Below the pieces are notes generated by a model. That model made no database searches and was not told the origin of the DNA. It saw only the letters and a list, made by a program, of their open reading frames with translations. From Sphagnum compactum (taxonomy: Eukaryota; Bryophyta; Sphagnopsida; Sphagnales): 64,000 nt of DNA. The translations under genes were made by a program, and so were the position numbers. Positions within the stretch are counted from its first letter, which is position 1, and each line of letters begins with the position of its first letter. Location of the stretch: the NCBI GenBank assembly GCA_965153455.1, contig OZ234498.1, forward strand, positions 3,782,001-3,846,000, given 5' to 3'. Shown here piece by piece: positions 1 to 12,420 of this stretch.

Positions 1-1462
1 AAAATAAATAAATAAAAGTGTAGTTGACCATAAAGCAACTTGAGTTCCAAGTATGCCTCCCCAAAAGTATACCTAAAGTCCTAAGGTTTTTTTTTTTTTT
101 TCATCAATTTTGTGATGAAGCCAAACTAGTGATCATCCATGATTTAGCCAAATGTGGCTATGTATTGGATATGAAAGTAAAAAGATTTAAGAATACTTTT
201 ATATTTTGGCTACCTGCTGGAACCTGTTGAAAAGATATGGCGACTTAGAAAAAATCGAGAATCTGACTATTAGTGACATTTGTTTCATAAAATTCCTTTG
301 GATTTGTAGAAATCACATTTTTCAAGTTGAAAAAATACAAAAATTCACCCCAAAGAAAGAAAACCACCCTAGACTAGGGGCAAGTGCTTTGAGTTACCTA
401 TGTAACCAATTAAGGGTTCATAAACCAATTATGTGGCCATTTAAGGGTGCCTGAAAACCTGTGGAGTTGGCAATTATAGACTACAGACCAGAAGTGTTTT
501 GCCATGAAAATTTCCAAATTTTCAACATGAAAGATCTGATTTTGACTTATTCAAAGGATTTCTAATTGAGGGATAGCCCAAATCACACAGATTTCAAATA
601 AATGAATACACATCACAGATCTCTACATATGTTCCAGCAGGTAGTTAAAAATGTGCAAGGATGATTATCGTACTAACCTTGGTAGATTTGGCACAAATTT
701 TTTTTAATTTTTTTTTTCAAAAAATTAGTTTATTATGCCAGATAATTCAAATTTCTATGGACAGACTCAAACCGTGGCCGTCTTCAATATAATACAAGTT
801 CATGTAAACAGTCCATCCAAAAAAAATAACAGAAAACTTTTGATAGTAAAGTCTCAAAATATATTAATTATTGGACTCACCAAGATACTATGATATATCT
901 TTTGATTTTCGTATCTACCTTAGAGCCAAATTTAGTTAAATCTTGTTAGGGGTGATTATCACTTGCAATACATGACACAAATTGAAAGCAAATTTATTTT
1001 TGTAGACTATAGAACCTTTGGGTACTATAGTATGGCAACTCATTCCACCTAGGAATGCAAGAAGCTAAGTAAACATTATGTTGTAAAAACGTGTTCTTTC
1101 GGTGTAAAGATATATTTTGTCAGCAAAAATTTGTCACTTTCACAAAATAAAATTCGTAGGAAACAAAAACACTGAAAGCCTGACCCAAAATACACGGGTG
1201 CACTTTTTCAGTACCTTTTTTGAGTATTGATTTTTTTGTGTCAAATTGTCAACCTCAAAACTGAAAGAGAAATACTCTATGGAAAGTACCCACCTAAATA
1301 CTCCAAGAAGTGTGAGAGAATATTCTTTTATTTTGGTGTTGCATGTTGAAGATCTTTTAGCCATTGAAAAAAATGCTTGTATCAGAAAACTGGAAAAAAA
1401 ACACACACTGCAAATGCTTTAGCCTGAACCAAAATAAATGGGTGCACAAAATACGTAACTCA

Positions 1463-1521
1463 CATTGTCCCTCAAAAGCTACACACACAAATTGCTGATG
1501 TGTAGCTTTTGAGGGACAATG
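1463..1521. repeat. Perfect 22-bp inverted repeat with 15-nt loop
   Basis: The arms 1463-1484 and 1500-1521 are exact reverse complements (core ATTGTCCCTCAAAAGCTAC). The loop is 15 nt. The right arm ends two bases before MITE copy A begins. It would fold into a strong hairpin in either DNA or RNA. Confidence 0.85.
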
Positions 1522-1523
1522 AG

Positions 1524-1896
1524 GGCCAATGTGAACGAGCACCCACCATCACTCCATCCACCAGATGTCCCTACATTGACTGGAGTTGTGGATGAACCTC
1601 AACAGAGAGTTAATATCCGGTTTCATCTTGCTAACCCGTTCTGTAAGAACTGAAGTCCTATACACAGGCAGACAGGTAGGAAAATAGGTCAATAGTTTTC
1701 ACATAGGTAATAGCTGTTTTTACTACCAACCTATTAACAACCCACTTGCAGCAGGTAGACAGTTCAAAAAAATCAACTGAGCTAACAACCATGGTTAGAT
1801 AGCCAGGGAACTGGAACTTAACAGAAAGCTGTTTCCTGATTACTTATCATCCATCCATCCTTCATGGTGCGCTGGTGAGTGCTGGTTCACTGTAGC
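1524..1896. mobile_element. Mutator-like MITE, family 1, copy A
   Basis: This is a ~370-bp element without coding capacity. Its left end (GGCCAATGTGAACGAGCACC) is an imperfect inverted match of its right end (GCTGGTTCACTGTAGCT). The interior aligns with copy B at 4177-4545: both hold ACCATCCA-type blocks, TTGTGGATGA, GGTTTCAT, AACCATGGTTAG and ACAGAAA. No clear target-site duplication remains here. Confidence 0.7.
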
Positions 1897-2965
1897 TGTT
1901 TTTGAGGGATTTTTAGTGCCGAACCCTCTAGGCTATTACAGCATGTGGAGGAGTCTGTGGGGATATCCGAGCATGAGAATCGCGTGTGTGAAATTTGGTG
2001 GTCTGTATGGTGCTTGAGCAGCTGATGGTTGATTGGAAAGTTGACAGGTTGGTAGTGTATAATTCGACAATGGACCCAAGTTCATTCACAGCCATCCACT
2101 TTCCTCATCATAAGGAAAAAGCACTTACATTACACTGTAGCTAGTGAAAATTTGTACCATTGTCAATTATTGTTTGGTTTAATCCCAAAGATTCACTTTA
2201 GACAATGCAATTTGTCGCACACACAGTTTTCCTCTGTAAAAGTAGTTGTGCACAAAAGTAATTTGTGGTGCTAATATTTTATAAAAGTCACTCGTGGACA
2301 AAGCTTGATGTGGGTATTTTAGCGTCTCGCACTTGCCAAAGCTGCTAGCTAGCGACTTATTGGCATCATCACAAGGACTCAAGGAACAGTAGTAGCAGCA
2401 AATATAGAGAAGCAAAAGTTGTTTGAGTACATACACAGGCACCTGCAGCTAGTTGTGCTGAGTGTTTTTTTTTCCCTTATTTGGGGGGGGGGGGGCGGTT
2501 GAATTTTCATAACTTGGTGAATTATTTTTTTTGCAGGAATTGAAAAACAACAGGAAAGTTTTGTGATTTTGTAAGGACCTTTTTTGCTTATTTTTAAAAT
2601 AAAATTAATTAAATCAGCCACATTTATACCTTTGAATTTCTTAAATTGCCCAACTCGTACATCTACTTTGAAAGAAAAACCCCTGAGCTGCTGCTACTGC
2701 AGATGTCAATCTTAGGGTGTGCAGGAATTTGATGTCAGTGGGGAGAGAGAGGTGAGAGACAGAAAAGAAAGCTTGGGTGATGACTATGAAGATAATTCCC
2801 ATCTTTCATGCTGCAATGCAGGCCAAAATCAGATCATAATATCAGACTCTATGAAACTTAGCACCACCGACCAGGATCCCATTTTATCTTTAAAGATAAA
2901 ATCTCTGGACCTGTGGACTACAATACTGCTGCTTGTGGGTTGCTCGCGGGTTGACCTAAGAAGAA

Positions 2966-3115
2966 AAACCCTGTAAATAAAAATCAAGGATGGGAACCCA
3001 TCCATCAAAAGTACAAGGCAAAATGATGACACAAGTAGACACAACCCAAAGACAAAATAAAAGCAAACAATGAACGAAAATCAGATAAAGACCTTATGCA
3101 AAAAGGACTCAAGAA
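2966..3115 (-). repeat. Dispersed repeat, copy 1 (LINE-tail type)
   Basis: This segment matches 4790-4960 over about 150 bp; shared blocks include CCCATCCATCAAAAGTACAAGG, ACACAAGTAGACACAACCCAAAG and TATGCAAA(A/G)AGGACTCA. On the minus strand both give a peptide with LLMDGF(P/S)SLI. The plus strand at 13465-13545 has the same core, just after the LINE fragment, so this is probably a 3' tail of that element inserted in reverse. Confidence 0.7.
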
Positions 3116-3540
3116 GCTGCTTGTATGCTTCGGACTTCTTTGCTATTCTTGGGCCTTTTAAAAAAGTTGCACCCACATATGTGGTAAGAATCTCAAGCTT
3201 ATTGGTACTAGTTATTACTGCACAATGCTAGGCCTTGTTAAGCTATGGACTGATGCAAAAGGCCTTGTTAAGTTTCTGGCAAACTGGTGCAAAAATGGAC
3301 CCACCCAAAAGAGTTAAAAGAAGAACATACTGTCAAAGATTCTTGAAAATTTCACCAAATTTGATCACACCCTAAAAAGAGTTTTGTGACATTCAGACAG
3401 GTTCTTAGTGTTAAGTCAGATTTTTCTGCCAGATTTTCTATTGTTTTGAGAATTTTCCAATACCTTGTAGCTATGAACTTTAAATCCTTCTTTTTGGGAC
3501 GGATCATCACTAGTGCAACATCACGAAAATGAAAAAAGGG

Positions 3541-3840
3541 GTGTATCACACTGTGGTCTAGCCATTTACATTAAAAATTATCTTAAGGCAAAAGCTGAAT
3601 TATGGAAATTCAAATATTTCACCATGCAAAAATATAATCTTCAAAAACATCCTCTCAAAAATCCTTCAAGATATCATAACTCTATAACTAATCTCAAGTT
3701 TCAACACAAGCCAAAATATCATCTTTAAAAAATCCTCATATAAAAATATACCTATTACCTAGGGGCCAAAATCCCTTAAGCTAGTATACTCTATAATAGA
3801 TCTAAACACAATATCCTTGCCTTGGTAGGCAAGGCCAACA
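3541..3840 (+). repeat. ~300-bp dispersed repeat R3, copy 1
   Basis: The segment runs from GTGTATCACACTGTGG to CTTGGTAGGCAAGGCCAAC. It matches 29441-29729 in reverse complement over nearly its whole length, and its right third matches 59482-59602. There is no coding capacity. The right end carries the palindrome CCTTGCC-TTGGTA-GGCAAGG. Confidence 0.75.
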
Positions 3841-4176
3841 AAAGGTAGTGCAGGGTAAAGAAAAGTGAGCTCCTAACTTCAACCAAGGCCCACTTTACAC
3901 TAGTAGTCAAAGTCAACGTTGAACTCAAATCAAGCATTCCTATTGGTGCAATCACTAAAATCAGCCCCAAGCGCTTTACACTTGGAGTCAAGGCTGAAAA
4001 AGAAAAAATATATATTGTTAATGTACCACTTAATGGCCCTCACTTGGCCCCAAGGCAGAAAAAGGCTTCCTATCAACTTGGGAGGCCAATTTGCAACCCT
4101 TGAGGGTCGAGGGTCCAATGAAACAAAGCAATCCTATTAGTATAGGTATATTCGGAGCTAGTTTATAGCTGCCTGG

Positions 4177-4545
4177 GGCCAAAGTGAACCAGCACCACCC
4201 ACCAATGCACCATCCACTGGATGCCTGTTATGACTCAGTTGTGGATGATCGTCAACTGAGTTACTACCTGGTTTCATTTTGGTAACCCACTCTATAAGAA
4301 GTAGGTCTAACATATAGACAAATAGGTAACAAAATAAGGGACTAGGTACTTATGGAAGTAGATAGTTTATACATAGTAAGTAGAGCTTTTTTTTTATTAC
4401 CTGCCTAGTTGGTAGATTTTTAAAATAGCAACTGAGCTAACCACCATGGTTAGCTAGGGAACTGGAACCCAAACAGAAAACTGTTTCCTGCTCACATATC
4501 ATCCATCCTTGATGGTGCACTGGTGGGTGCTGGTTCACTGTGGCT
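4177..4545. mobile_element. Mutator-like MITE, family 1, copy B, with target-site duplication
   Basis: The terminal inverted repeats span about 35-45 bp: left GGCCAAAGTGAACCAGCACC, right the reverse complement of AGCCACAGTGAACCAGCACC. The element is bracketed by a direct repeat GCTGCCTGG(GGC) at 4168-4179 and 4546-4557. A 9-12 bp duplication points to Mutator-type transposition. It is ~369 bp, noncoding, and parallel in sequence to copy A. Confidence 0.8.
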
Positions 4546-4789
4546 GCTGCCTGGGGCTTTGGGCAATTTCAGTTGCTATAATATAATTGTTGAGGATTGT
4601 GCATTAGGAAACCACAACCTTAATTAAGAAACAACACCAATCCAGAAGAGACAGGGAGGAACATGAAATTGTCGGAGGGGACCAACATCCAAAGTGAAAA
4701 GGGAAGAAAATGCACTCCCCAAAATCCGAAACCTAAGCCTAGGTCCTAAAAACCTTTCCCCAGTTGCGAGAGCACGAACTTGTCCATTA

Positions 4790-4960
4790 TGCATTGAAAA
4801 AGAAAAAAAGCCTTGTAAATCAAAATCAAGGATGAAAACCCATCCATCAAAAGTACAAGGTGAATGAAAACACAAGTAGACACAACCCAAAGAAAAAACA
4901 AAAAACAAACAATCAACCCAAAAAAAAAAGGTAAAGACCCTATGCAAAGAGGACTCATGG
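4790..4960 (-). repeat. Dispersed repeat, copy 2 (LINE-tail type)
   Basis: This is the second minus-strand copy of the segment at 2966-3115. It lies about 200 bp upstream of the invertase start codon, so it overlaps or abuts that gene's promoter or 5' UTR. The frames open across it on the minus strand are by-products of the repeat and not genes. Confidence 0.7.
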
Positions 4961-5162
4961 CTACGAAATGGGACTCAACTATAACAAAGAAGACCTAGGA
5001 CAAGAGGACCTAAGACAAAAGAGCTGTCATTGGACTAGTTGTACTGAGCACTAACTAGTTAGGGAAGAGTAAGATATGAAGCTCAAGTTTGTTGTTGCAA
5101 AAACATTGCACAACAAGTCCAAGAATGAGTCTCCTCAAGAATTGTGGTGCTTGTAAGAATTC

Positions 5163-8100
5163 TTGAATGTAGCTAGACTGCTTTGGCTTATGAATATGGG
5201 ATCATCAACAAGGGAGAAGTTAATGGGGGAAGACATTGAACATATGGGATTATCTCTTCCCTCTGCATCTGCAAATATTAAGCACTACGGCAATGATCAG
5301 CAGGGAAGGAGGTTGCAGGGATCATTCATAGGGAGAAGAAGAGCATCGTCTAATTCTTCGTGTCTGTTGGCAATCTGTGGCTCATGTTTTGTAGCAATCT
5401 TATTGCTATTTGGGACAGTGTTGATGAACATACACTGGCGCAGTGAGCTTGAACATGTTCTAAGAGACTGCACACTAGCACCTAGTAGCTTGTTTAATCT
5501 CTTCAATACTGCAGCAGGTCACAGCAGCGCCTGGTCTGTGCCAGGGATCTTTCTTCACACTAGTACAGCAGCAGGTGGTGCTGATCATGCAGCTTTGCCA
5601 CAACAGCTGCTGAGTAGGACTTCGTTCCATTACCAGCCTCAAAAGAATTGGATGAATGGTGAGGACTCACTCCATGAGGAGCAGCAGCATGTGTTTGTTT
5701 CTCAACTTGTGTGTGTTTGAACTTTGGCCATGATGATCTCTATCTGCTTTGGTATCATGCAGTCAAGGCACACTTGATCATACAACAACCCATTTTTTGA
5801 CATGGATACTAACTAATTCTTTGTTTTGTCTGCTGTGTGATTGACATGCATGATCGATTTGGGGTCATTGCAAAATGGAATCAATTCATCATCTTCAGAC
5901 CCTAATGGTGGGTGCTTGCAACAACTTCCTATAACCAACTTCTCCATGATGCAGTTGATCCTCAGAATATCAGTTGCTAAACTTTGCTATCCATTGTTTA
6001 GATCTTCTGCTCACTAGTACTACTGTTGCAGTTTCTGGTGTAATTGCAACACAAACACATGATGGTGATTATAACATTCTATAGTCTGCCATCAGTTCTT
6101 CAGCTAAAAGTTGTGGCTTTATGTAAGTTGATGATGCGGTCTTCCTTCCTTCCTTCCTGTAATTGTTGGGATTTTTGCAGGTCCTATGTATTACATGGGC
6201 TACTACCATTTGTTCCACCAGTACAACCAATCTATGCCACTATGGGGCGTGAACATGTCTTGGGCCCATGCTGTCTCCAAAGATCTCATTCACTGGCTCT
6301 ATTTGGAAGTTGCTTTGGAGCCTGACCAACAGTACGATGCCATGGGAGTGTGGTCAGGCTCCAGTACCATCGGCCCCAATGGCATCCCTTTCATTATCTA
6401 CACAGGTGATGTGCAATTTCCAACAATTTCTACTGGTCACTATCTGGAGCATATGCATCGTGAATGCTGTGATTGCTTCTAGGACTAGCTCACAGTACTG
6501 TTGTTCAAAAAGTGGATTTCGAGCCTGATGTAATTATTTTGTGATGTTTAATCCACAGTCATGATCTGTTGTCCCCAATTCTAGTTTGAGTGTCCTCAAG
6601 ACTTTTGCTAGAATCCTTGTTGACCTTTGAACAACAATGTTGAGCATCAAGGAGGCGTGGCTGTTCCCATCTGGATTTCTGTTCATAGTTTCCAGATTTG
6701 TGTACAATTAGGGTCTATTTATTGGTCCTCTTGCAGTTGCTATGTATGGGCAATCCGCCATATCATGTGCAAATGTTATAACCCATTTGTTTGAGAGAGC
6801 TGAAGGGGTTTTTCTTTTTTTTTTCCTCTCTCTCTCTTTCTCTGTGGCATCAATTGGGGTTACTAGGTAAGATGAACCAAACCTGCGAGGAGACACAAAA
6901 TATGGCAGTACCAGCAGATCCCTCAGACCCACTTCTCAGAAAGTGGGTGAAAGTGCCTCAAAATCCTATTGTCAGAAGACCAGCAGTAGTTGTTGATCCT
7001 TGGACATTCAGAGATCCAACATCTGCTTGGCAGGAGGAGGATGGCAGTTGGGTTTTCACCGTGGGCTCAGTGATAGGAGACACCAATACTACCGGAGCTG
7101 CCTTCTTGTTCAAGAGCAAAGATCTGAGGCACTGGGAGCAGGTAGACAAGCCATTGTTTACATTGCCAGAAACCGGAATGTGGGAGTGTGTTGATTTCTA
7201 CCCTGTAGGTTTTGATAGTATACCATGGAGCTCAACCCTTCCGGCTCACAACAGCTCTCACAAATATGTCCTCAAAACAAGCCTTTTCAATACACAGCAT
7301 GATGTCTACACATTGGGCTCTTATGCAGCTCATACATTTACCCCTGACAACCCAGAGCTGGATAATATTGCGTTTGAATCCTTTTGCTATGACTGTGGGA
7401 GGTCCTATGCAAGTGACTCATTTTTCGACCCAGTGAAGCAGCGGCGCATTGTGCTATCATGGGTGAATGAAAGTGAAACTACGGCAATGGCAATAGAGAG
7501 GGGTTGGGCAGGTTTTCTAGTAAGTTGAACTGTACTTGTATTGCTCCCTTGCATCTTTCTGTAAGAGCAACTCCATCTGTGCTCAGTATGTGACCCTGCA
7601 AATTAAAATTGGATGAAGAAAAGTCAAAAGCATGCTGGCTTGGCTCAGCAAAATGGTTTTGGCCCAGCAATTTTGCACACTGTGCTGAGGGTGGTAAAAG
7701 GCATAGCAAACCCTAACACCTGCTGTTGATTGGCTGGATAGTTTGATTGGTCCAGGTGGGTTGCTATTAGTAGTCTCCCACCTATTTGCAGTCCTAGTTT
7801 TAGTTTTATGGGTGGGGTTGGGAAAAAGTAAAGAACTAAACTTGGATGTGAGAAATATTTTTGCAGGCTCACATCCTGAGCACCACTGGAGATGCTCTGG
7901 TATAACTTTCTATGCAGTTTTCACTTAGAATTTTTATAAATCATTGGTTATCTCATTGTGTCTGCTTTCCACTTTTGCAGTCGATTCCTCGGACGGTTGC
8001 AGTTGATAGCAAAACAGGTGTCAACCTCATCCAGTGGCCCATTGAGGAAGTTGAATCGTTGCGGACAAATGAGCAGGTGCAGACAGAGTTGAAGCTTGAT

Positions 8101-9669
8101 GCAAGTGCTCTGGTGAAAGTGGATGGTACTGCAGGCAGTCAGGTAAGTTCCATGGACTGAAAAGAATGGATGGTGAAAACTGATGATGGGGAAGAATAGT
8201 ATACAGACATCAAGCATTGATGGGATGATGGTGGAAGCAATTCATGCTGGGAAATATTGAGAACAATTCTGGATATAATCAGCAGTGACTGTGAATGGGC
8301 TGCAGGCTTCATGAGGACTTGCAGTAAGGAAATTTTATTGTAAATTTGAGACTGTACATGAAACCTAACCAGGAATTTCTGAACCCTAGTTTTCCACTAT
8401 ACCCAACCAACTGCACACCTTTGTGGCATTTTGAAGTTGTATAATTGATTGAATGAGTTTTGTGCAGCTGGATGTGGAGGTTGTTTTCGATTACCCAGAT
8501 GTATCCATGGCTGGGGCCTTTACAGATGAAGCCAAGTACAGCATGAATGACGAATTCAATTGCAGTCAGGGTGGGTCTGCACATCGTGGCATCTTCGGCC
8601 CCTTTGGTCTGCTTGTCTTAACTGATGAGAACTTCCAGGAACAAACAGCTGAATTCTTTTACATTGGTCGCTCCAGCAAGGGTGAATGGATCACAAGGTT
8701 TTGCAGTGATGCAAGCAGGTACGATTTCTTGAAGAAAGAATCTCAAGAAACTGCTGCTCCTCCTCCCTATTTCTCTATCTGCTGTTAGTCAAATTCTTGC
8801 AGTTTTTTCATACCACGTGAAGAATCTACTTGGTATATGGAAATTGGAAAATGTCAGGCTTACATTGTTGATAATTGTCTAAAGAGTCAAAATAAAAAAA
8901 GGAACTAATGCTGTGTCTGCTTGTAATCTGCAGGTCATCTTTGCTGCCTGATGTTGGTCTCCCTGTGTATGGCAGTCCTGTCAAAGTGTTGCCCACAGAA
9001 GATTTCCTGTCACTCCGTATACTTGTGAGACTCTCTACCTTCACACTAGAGAAAACAGAAATTAGAACTAAAACATTACAATATGTCACTAGCTTCAGAA
9101 GTTGGCACTACAAGAGAAAGTGGTTTTTCTCACACAAAAGATCACAGCTCATGACACGTGTGAGGTAAACTTTGTGGTTTCATCCATTAAAATGTACAAT
9201 ATGTGGTGTTTATTGTGGCATACATTACATAGCAATTACAACTTGACATTAAGTTATGGCACTTAGTATAATTGCGTGAGAAAAATCACTTTCTCTTGTA
9301 GTGTTGGAGTGTGGTGTGATTGAGAGTCTCTTCCCTGTTCCATTGTTACTGCCTCCCTCAGGCTGGCATCATGCTACAGTGTGTGTGTCTCTCTCAGCAT
9401 TTTAGATTTGAACTAAAACCCTTTTGTTGCTTTTTGGCAAGTTTATATAGCATGACATGTTTTGGGTGTGTTCTATTGATTAGGTGGACCAGTTCGTAGT
9501 GGAAAGCTTTGTGCAAGGTGGGCGCTTGGTGATCACTTCACGTGTGTATCCAACAGTTGCCACCCGCAACCTAGCAAACCTCTATCTCTTCAACAATGGC
9601 ACAACTCCCATCACCGTTCGGAAGATCACCACATGGCAAATGTCAGAAGTCATAATGCAACCATACTAA
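5163..9669 (+). CDS. Vacuolar acid invertase (beta-fructofuranosidase, GH32), 8 exons
   Basis: The enzyme hydrolyses sucrose to glucose and fructose in the vacuole. Exons: 5163-5658, 5899-5907, 6181-6405, 6867-7519, 7981-8142, 8468-8718, 8934-9024, 9484-9669. They sum to 2073 nt, giving 690 aa plus stop, with all introns GT-AG and all phases consistent. Seen: an N-terminal cytosolic stretch, one hydrophobic anchor (about residues 66-88), then the GH32 catalytic region. WMNDPNG holds the nucleophile D166, FRDP holds D293 (transition-state stabiliser), and WECVD holds the acid/base E350. Valine in WECVD, rather than proline, marks the vacuolar class, and the long anchored propeptide agrees. The C-terminal beta-sandwich contains VDQFVVESFVQGGR. 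The first ATG of the frame was used; in-frame ATGs at 5190, 5196 and 5223 are alternatives that would shorten only the cytosolic tail. No frameshift or missing catalytic residue is seen, so it is probably functional. Confidence 0.95.
5899..5907 (+). other. 9-nt mini-exon 2 of the invertase gene
   Basis: Exon 1 ends at 5658 on the first base of an Asp codon (donor gtgagg). The bases accctaatg at 5899-5907 lie between an acceptor ttcag and a donor gtgggt. Exon 3 begins at 6181 after a ttttgcag acceptor. Joining the three gives N-D-P-N-G-P, the catalytic beta-fructosidase motif. A 9-nt exon for DPN is a known hallmark of plant acid invertase genes. Without it the protein would lose the nucleophile Asp. 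Confidence 0.95.
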
Positions 9670-11841
9670 CCTGCACAACTTGGATTCTCTTCTTCTCTTT
9701 CCACCTTTTGCAAAACCAAGGACAAAGTAGGTGGTGCTGAAATGCTCTGATATCCCCTTCTCTCTTGTGAAACCCAGATAACATCTTGGAAGTGCAGAGA
9801 AAATGAGTCTGAAATTATTGTTCCTCTATTCAGTTCCTCCGCCAGGTGCTTATTTACGATAAACTTATTTTTCATGTAGACCTGTGCTTTTAACACTGCA
9901 GGACAGGGCTTTTGATAGCTGATTTTGCCAAGTGCACCTTAGTGGGCATGAAGAAGCAGCATATTAACCCTCTCCATTGAAACTGAAATTGAGCACTTGA
10001 TCATATTATCCGTGCAAGTCTCAAAATCTATCATTTTCTCTTTTAAGGAAATTTGTGATCAATGTTGTTTAATGAATCATTATTTTACACTTTCTTTGCT
10101 ATATGCTTGTAAGCAGGGGTTTTTTTGGAACTTTTTGATGTAGCCACACTGGTGATCATCCACAAGAGGAATTGATCAAGCACAGATTTGGCAAACTTAC
10201 TTTCGGAGAATTCAGAACCTACATCAAAAAGAGAGCTCTAACACAATAGGGAAAGTGACTTGATGGTGATCTCACAGCTTCTTCAATCATGAAGGACCAA
10301 TGAAATTGCTTGTGAAGAAGCAATGCCAATTTTGAGAATTGATCCTGCCATTGTTTTCAATACAGCCACTGTTGTCAATTTTCTACAAGAGAATGGGCTG
10401 AGCCAATTTGATAGAGTTGAGAACTCCTTTCTCCTTCTCATATTCTATGAATCATTGTGGTAATCTACAGCCTATCACAGCTGGGTTAATCTACCACAAA
10501 TTATTGTGGTAATCTAAAGCTCAAATTTGTGTCATACAATCAAGGGCTTGAGCCTCCAATTGTAGGATTCAAGATTTGAGGTGAAGCAAGAGACCAATGT
10601 TGTAAGTTGACAAACAAGTAGGCTTGCCTTGCTTGTACATCAAGAAACTAGGACATCCAGTAAACAAAGCCTCTGACTTTCAAATTGCCACCACAGTGAT
10701 ATAGACACAATTGTATCTAATGAGACAGCAGAGAACTCCACGATGACAGTTGGGGACACTTTGAAGGCCACTTAGTGTGTCAGCTCCACCAAAACCCTAA
10801 AAAAAACAACAAAAATAAGAATGAGCATAACAGCCTTCCAAGTATCACCCACAAGGTGTCAGAACATCACCTTCTTCACCATGGATAAAAGTGACTAGCA
10901 GCCGAGAATCCCAACTGACATCATCAGCTCAGACTGCTGTAAGTGCAAAATCTTGGAGCAAATGCTTAAATACAGAAATATATCTCCTGGAACTTTCTGC
11001 TTCATTTTGAGCCACAACAGGTGACAGCAACAGTACCTACTCATTCATGATGTTGGCTAACTCTGGAGAGAAACACAAATCATGAATTTAAATAATCTGA
11101 ATCAGCAAAACTAGCAAACCATTCCAAATCACAACCTTCATAACAAACCTCTAAAGCTTATATAAGGTGGATAATTTGCAATACATTATTGCAAGAGTTG
11201 GTTGAAAATTCATCGTCGACTGGACTTGGACAGGCATGGTGAGACTACAGGAATTCATGGTATGTGCTGATTGCATGGTCAGACCTAAGAAGACCGCATG
11301 GGCTCTTAAGAACTCTGTCAATCACCAGCAGAGGCCAGACAACCCATGGCTCTGCGAATAAGGGTCTCTGTCCACTAGGCTGCTGTGATCACAGTTACAC
11401 ACAGCAGCCTAACGGAAAGCCACTCACATAGGGCCTTGTTTCTTGCTTGCTGCAGGGACAGTCACCTTACATTGGAGAACTCCAAGTGCCGTGAAAATAT
11501 GTATTTTATCATGTTAGGAACTCTGGAAACACATGTTCTCATGAAAAAAAGAACAGATGTCACTGTATGGTGAGTCACAATTTGATTCACAGCTCTTGCA
11601 GCTTAGGGTTTGTTAGCATTTCACAGCTGCTGCAATTGGTCAATGCTTGACCGGTAGAGCAGTGAGATGACTGTGAGCACAGCTAGCTGGAAAAACATAC
11701 TAAAAAGCTTATGTGATCAGTGATCAGAGAAACTGTGATCACAACAAACTAATGGAAAGATGTCTTAAGCAACCAAGACCGCTACTGTAGGTGAAGAACA
11801 GGCCTTCTGAATACTCGAAAATCCATTACAACAACGGAGAA
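9670..11841. other. Intergenic region between invertase and PHF5A
   Basis: It should contain the 3' UTRs of both convergent genes. No protein motif is recognised. An 11-bp inverted repeat (AGGCTGCTGTG at 11377, CACAGCAGCCT at 11400) encloses TGTGATCACA, and several TGTGATCACA-like palindromes occur near 11720-11745. Confidence 0.5.
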
Positions 11842-12174
11842 CTATCTTTTCTTGAAGCCGTATTTTTTCCGTTCATAGAACAAGTCCGTCTTAGCGCTTC
11901 CGAGGTTCACAATCTTAGGGCAGCCGTCCCGGTCTTTCTCTTGCTGCGTACACTCTTTGCAGTAGTAAGCATCGGAGATTCCCAAACCTCCGCATATGAC
12001 ACACCTGCCTTGGAATGAGCCGTAGTTGCACTCATCGCACACTCTCACCAGAGTGCATGGCCTCACATAAGAGTCACAAATCACGCACTTCCCGTCACAC
12101 TTCTCGCACAGCCTCCCTATTGCAATCCCTGGCTGCTTCCGGCACATAATCAGATCCGGATGATGCTTCGCCAT
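11842..12174 (-). CDS. PHF5A: PHF5A / Rds3-type SF3b subunit, 110 aa, intronless
   Basis: PHF5A is a small zinc-binding core subunit of the SF3b complex of U2 snRNP, acting in the nucleus at branch-site recognition. The 110-aa length equals the usual size of the family. Seen: start MAKHHPDL, then a run of paired cysteines ([32 protein letters not shown]) that forms the zinc knot, and a basic C-terminus ending KKYGFKKR. The open frame continues 38 codons upstream to 12288, but those residues do not look like the family and the Met at 12174 is the conserved start. The CDS has no intron, which is common for plant members. It lies head-away from the invertase with about 2.2 kb between the genes. 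A telobox-rich tandem repeat lies upstream in its promoter region. Confidence 0.95.
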   Translation of the reverse strand: MAKHHPDLIMCRKQPGIAIGRLCEKCDGKCVICDSYVRPCTLVRVCDECNYGSFQGRCVICGGLGISDAYYCKECTQQEKDRDGCPKIVNLGSAKTDLFYERKKYGFKKR

Positions 12175-12420
12175 GTTGCTTCCCCGCCTTGCTCCAAAAG
12201 AAAAAAACCTGCAGCTCCCTCTCAAAACGCCTCTCTTGCACGTAGAATTCTTCCTCCTACCGTCGACGACACCGAGTCCCGACTTCACGCAACTCCTTCT
12301 GCTTCAAATTCCACACTCCGCTCCAAGAACACTCCACGCCAAGCTCCAAGAACACCGTGCTATGGAAAAACGAAAACTCGGAGGAGTTGCGAGAGAACCG
12401 ACTGCTCCAATTTCGCGAGA

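Larger units (their letters stand above)
1..5162. other. Intergenic region left of the invertase gene
   Basis: Apart from the repeats listed separately (MITE copies A and B, LINE-tail copies, R3 copy 1, hairpin) I see no gene here. Open frames are short, low in complexity and without recognisable motifs. Homopolymers include a 12-13 G run near 2485. A segment near 80-240 (TGATCATCCA ... TTTAGCCAAAT-TGGCTAT) has weaker relatives near 38420-38560 and 60090-60200. Confidence 0.6.

Noticed and set aside
4624-4958. Overlapping minus-strand frames with FFFG and LLMDGF as a membrane protein
   Set aside because: The same peptide arises from two other copies of a dispersed repeat; hydrophobicity comes from A/T runs.
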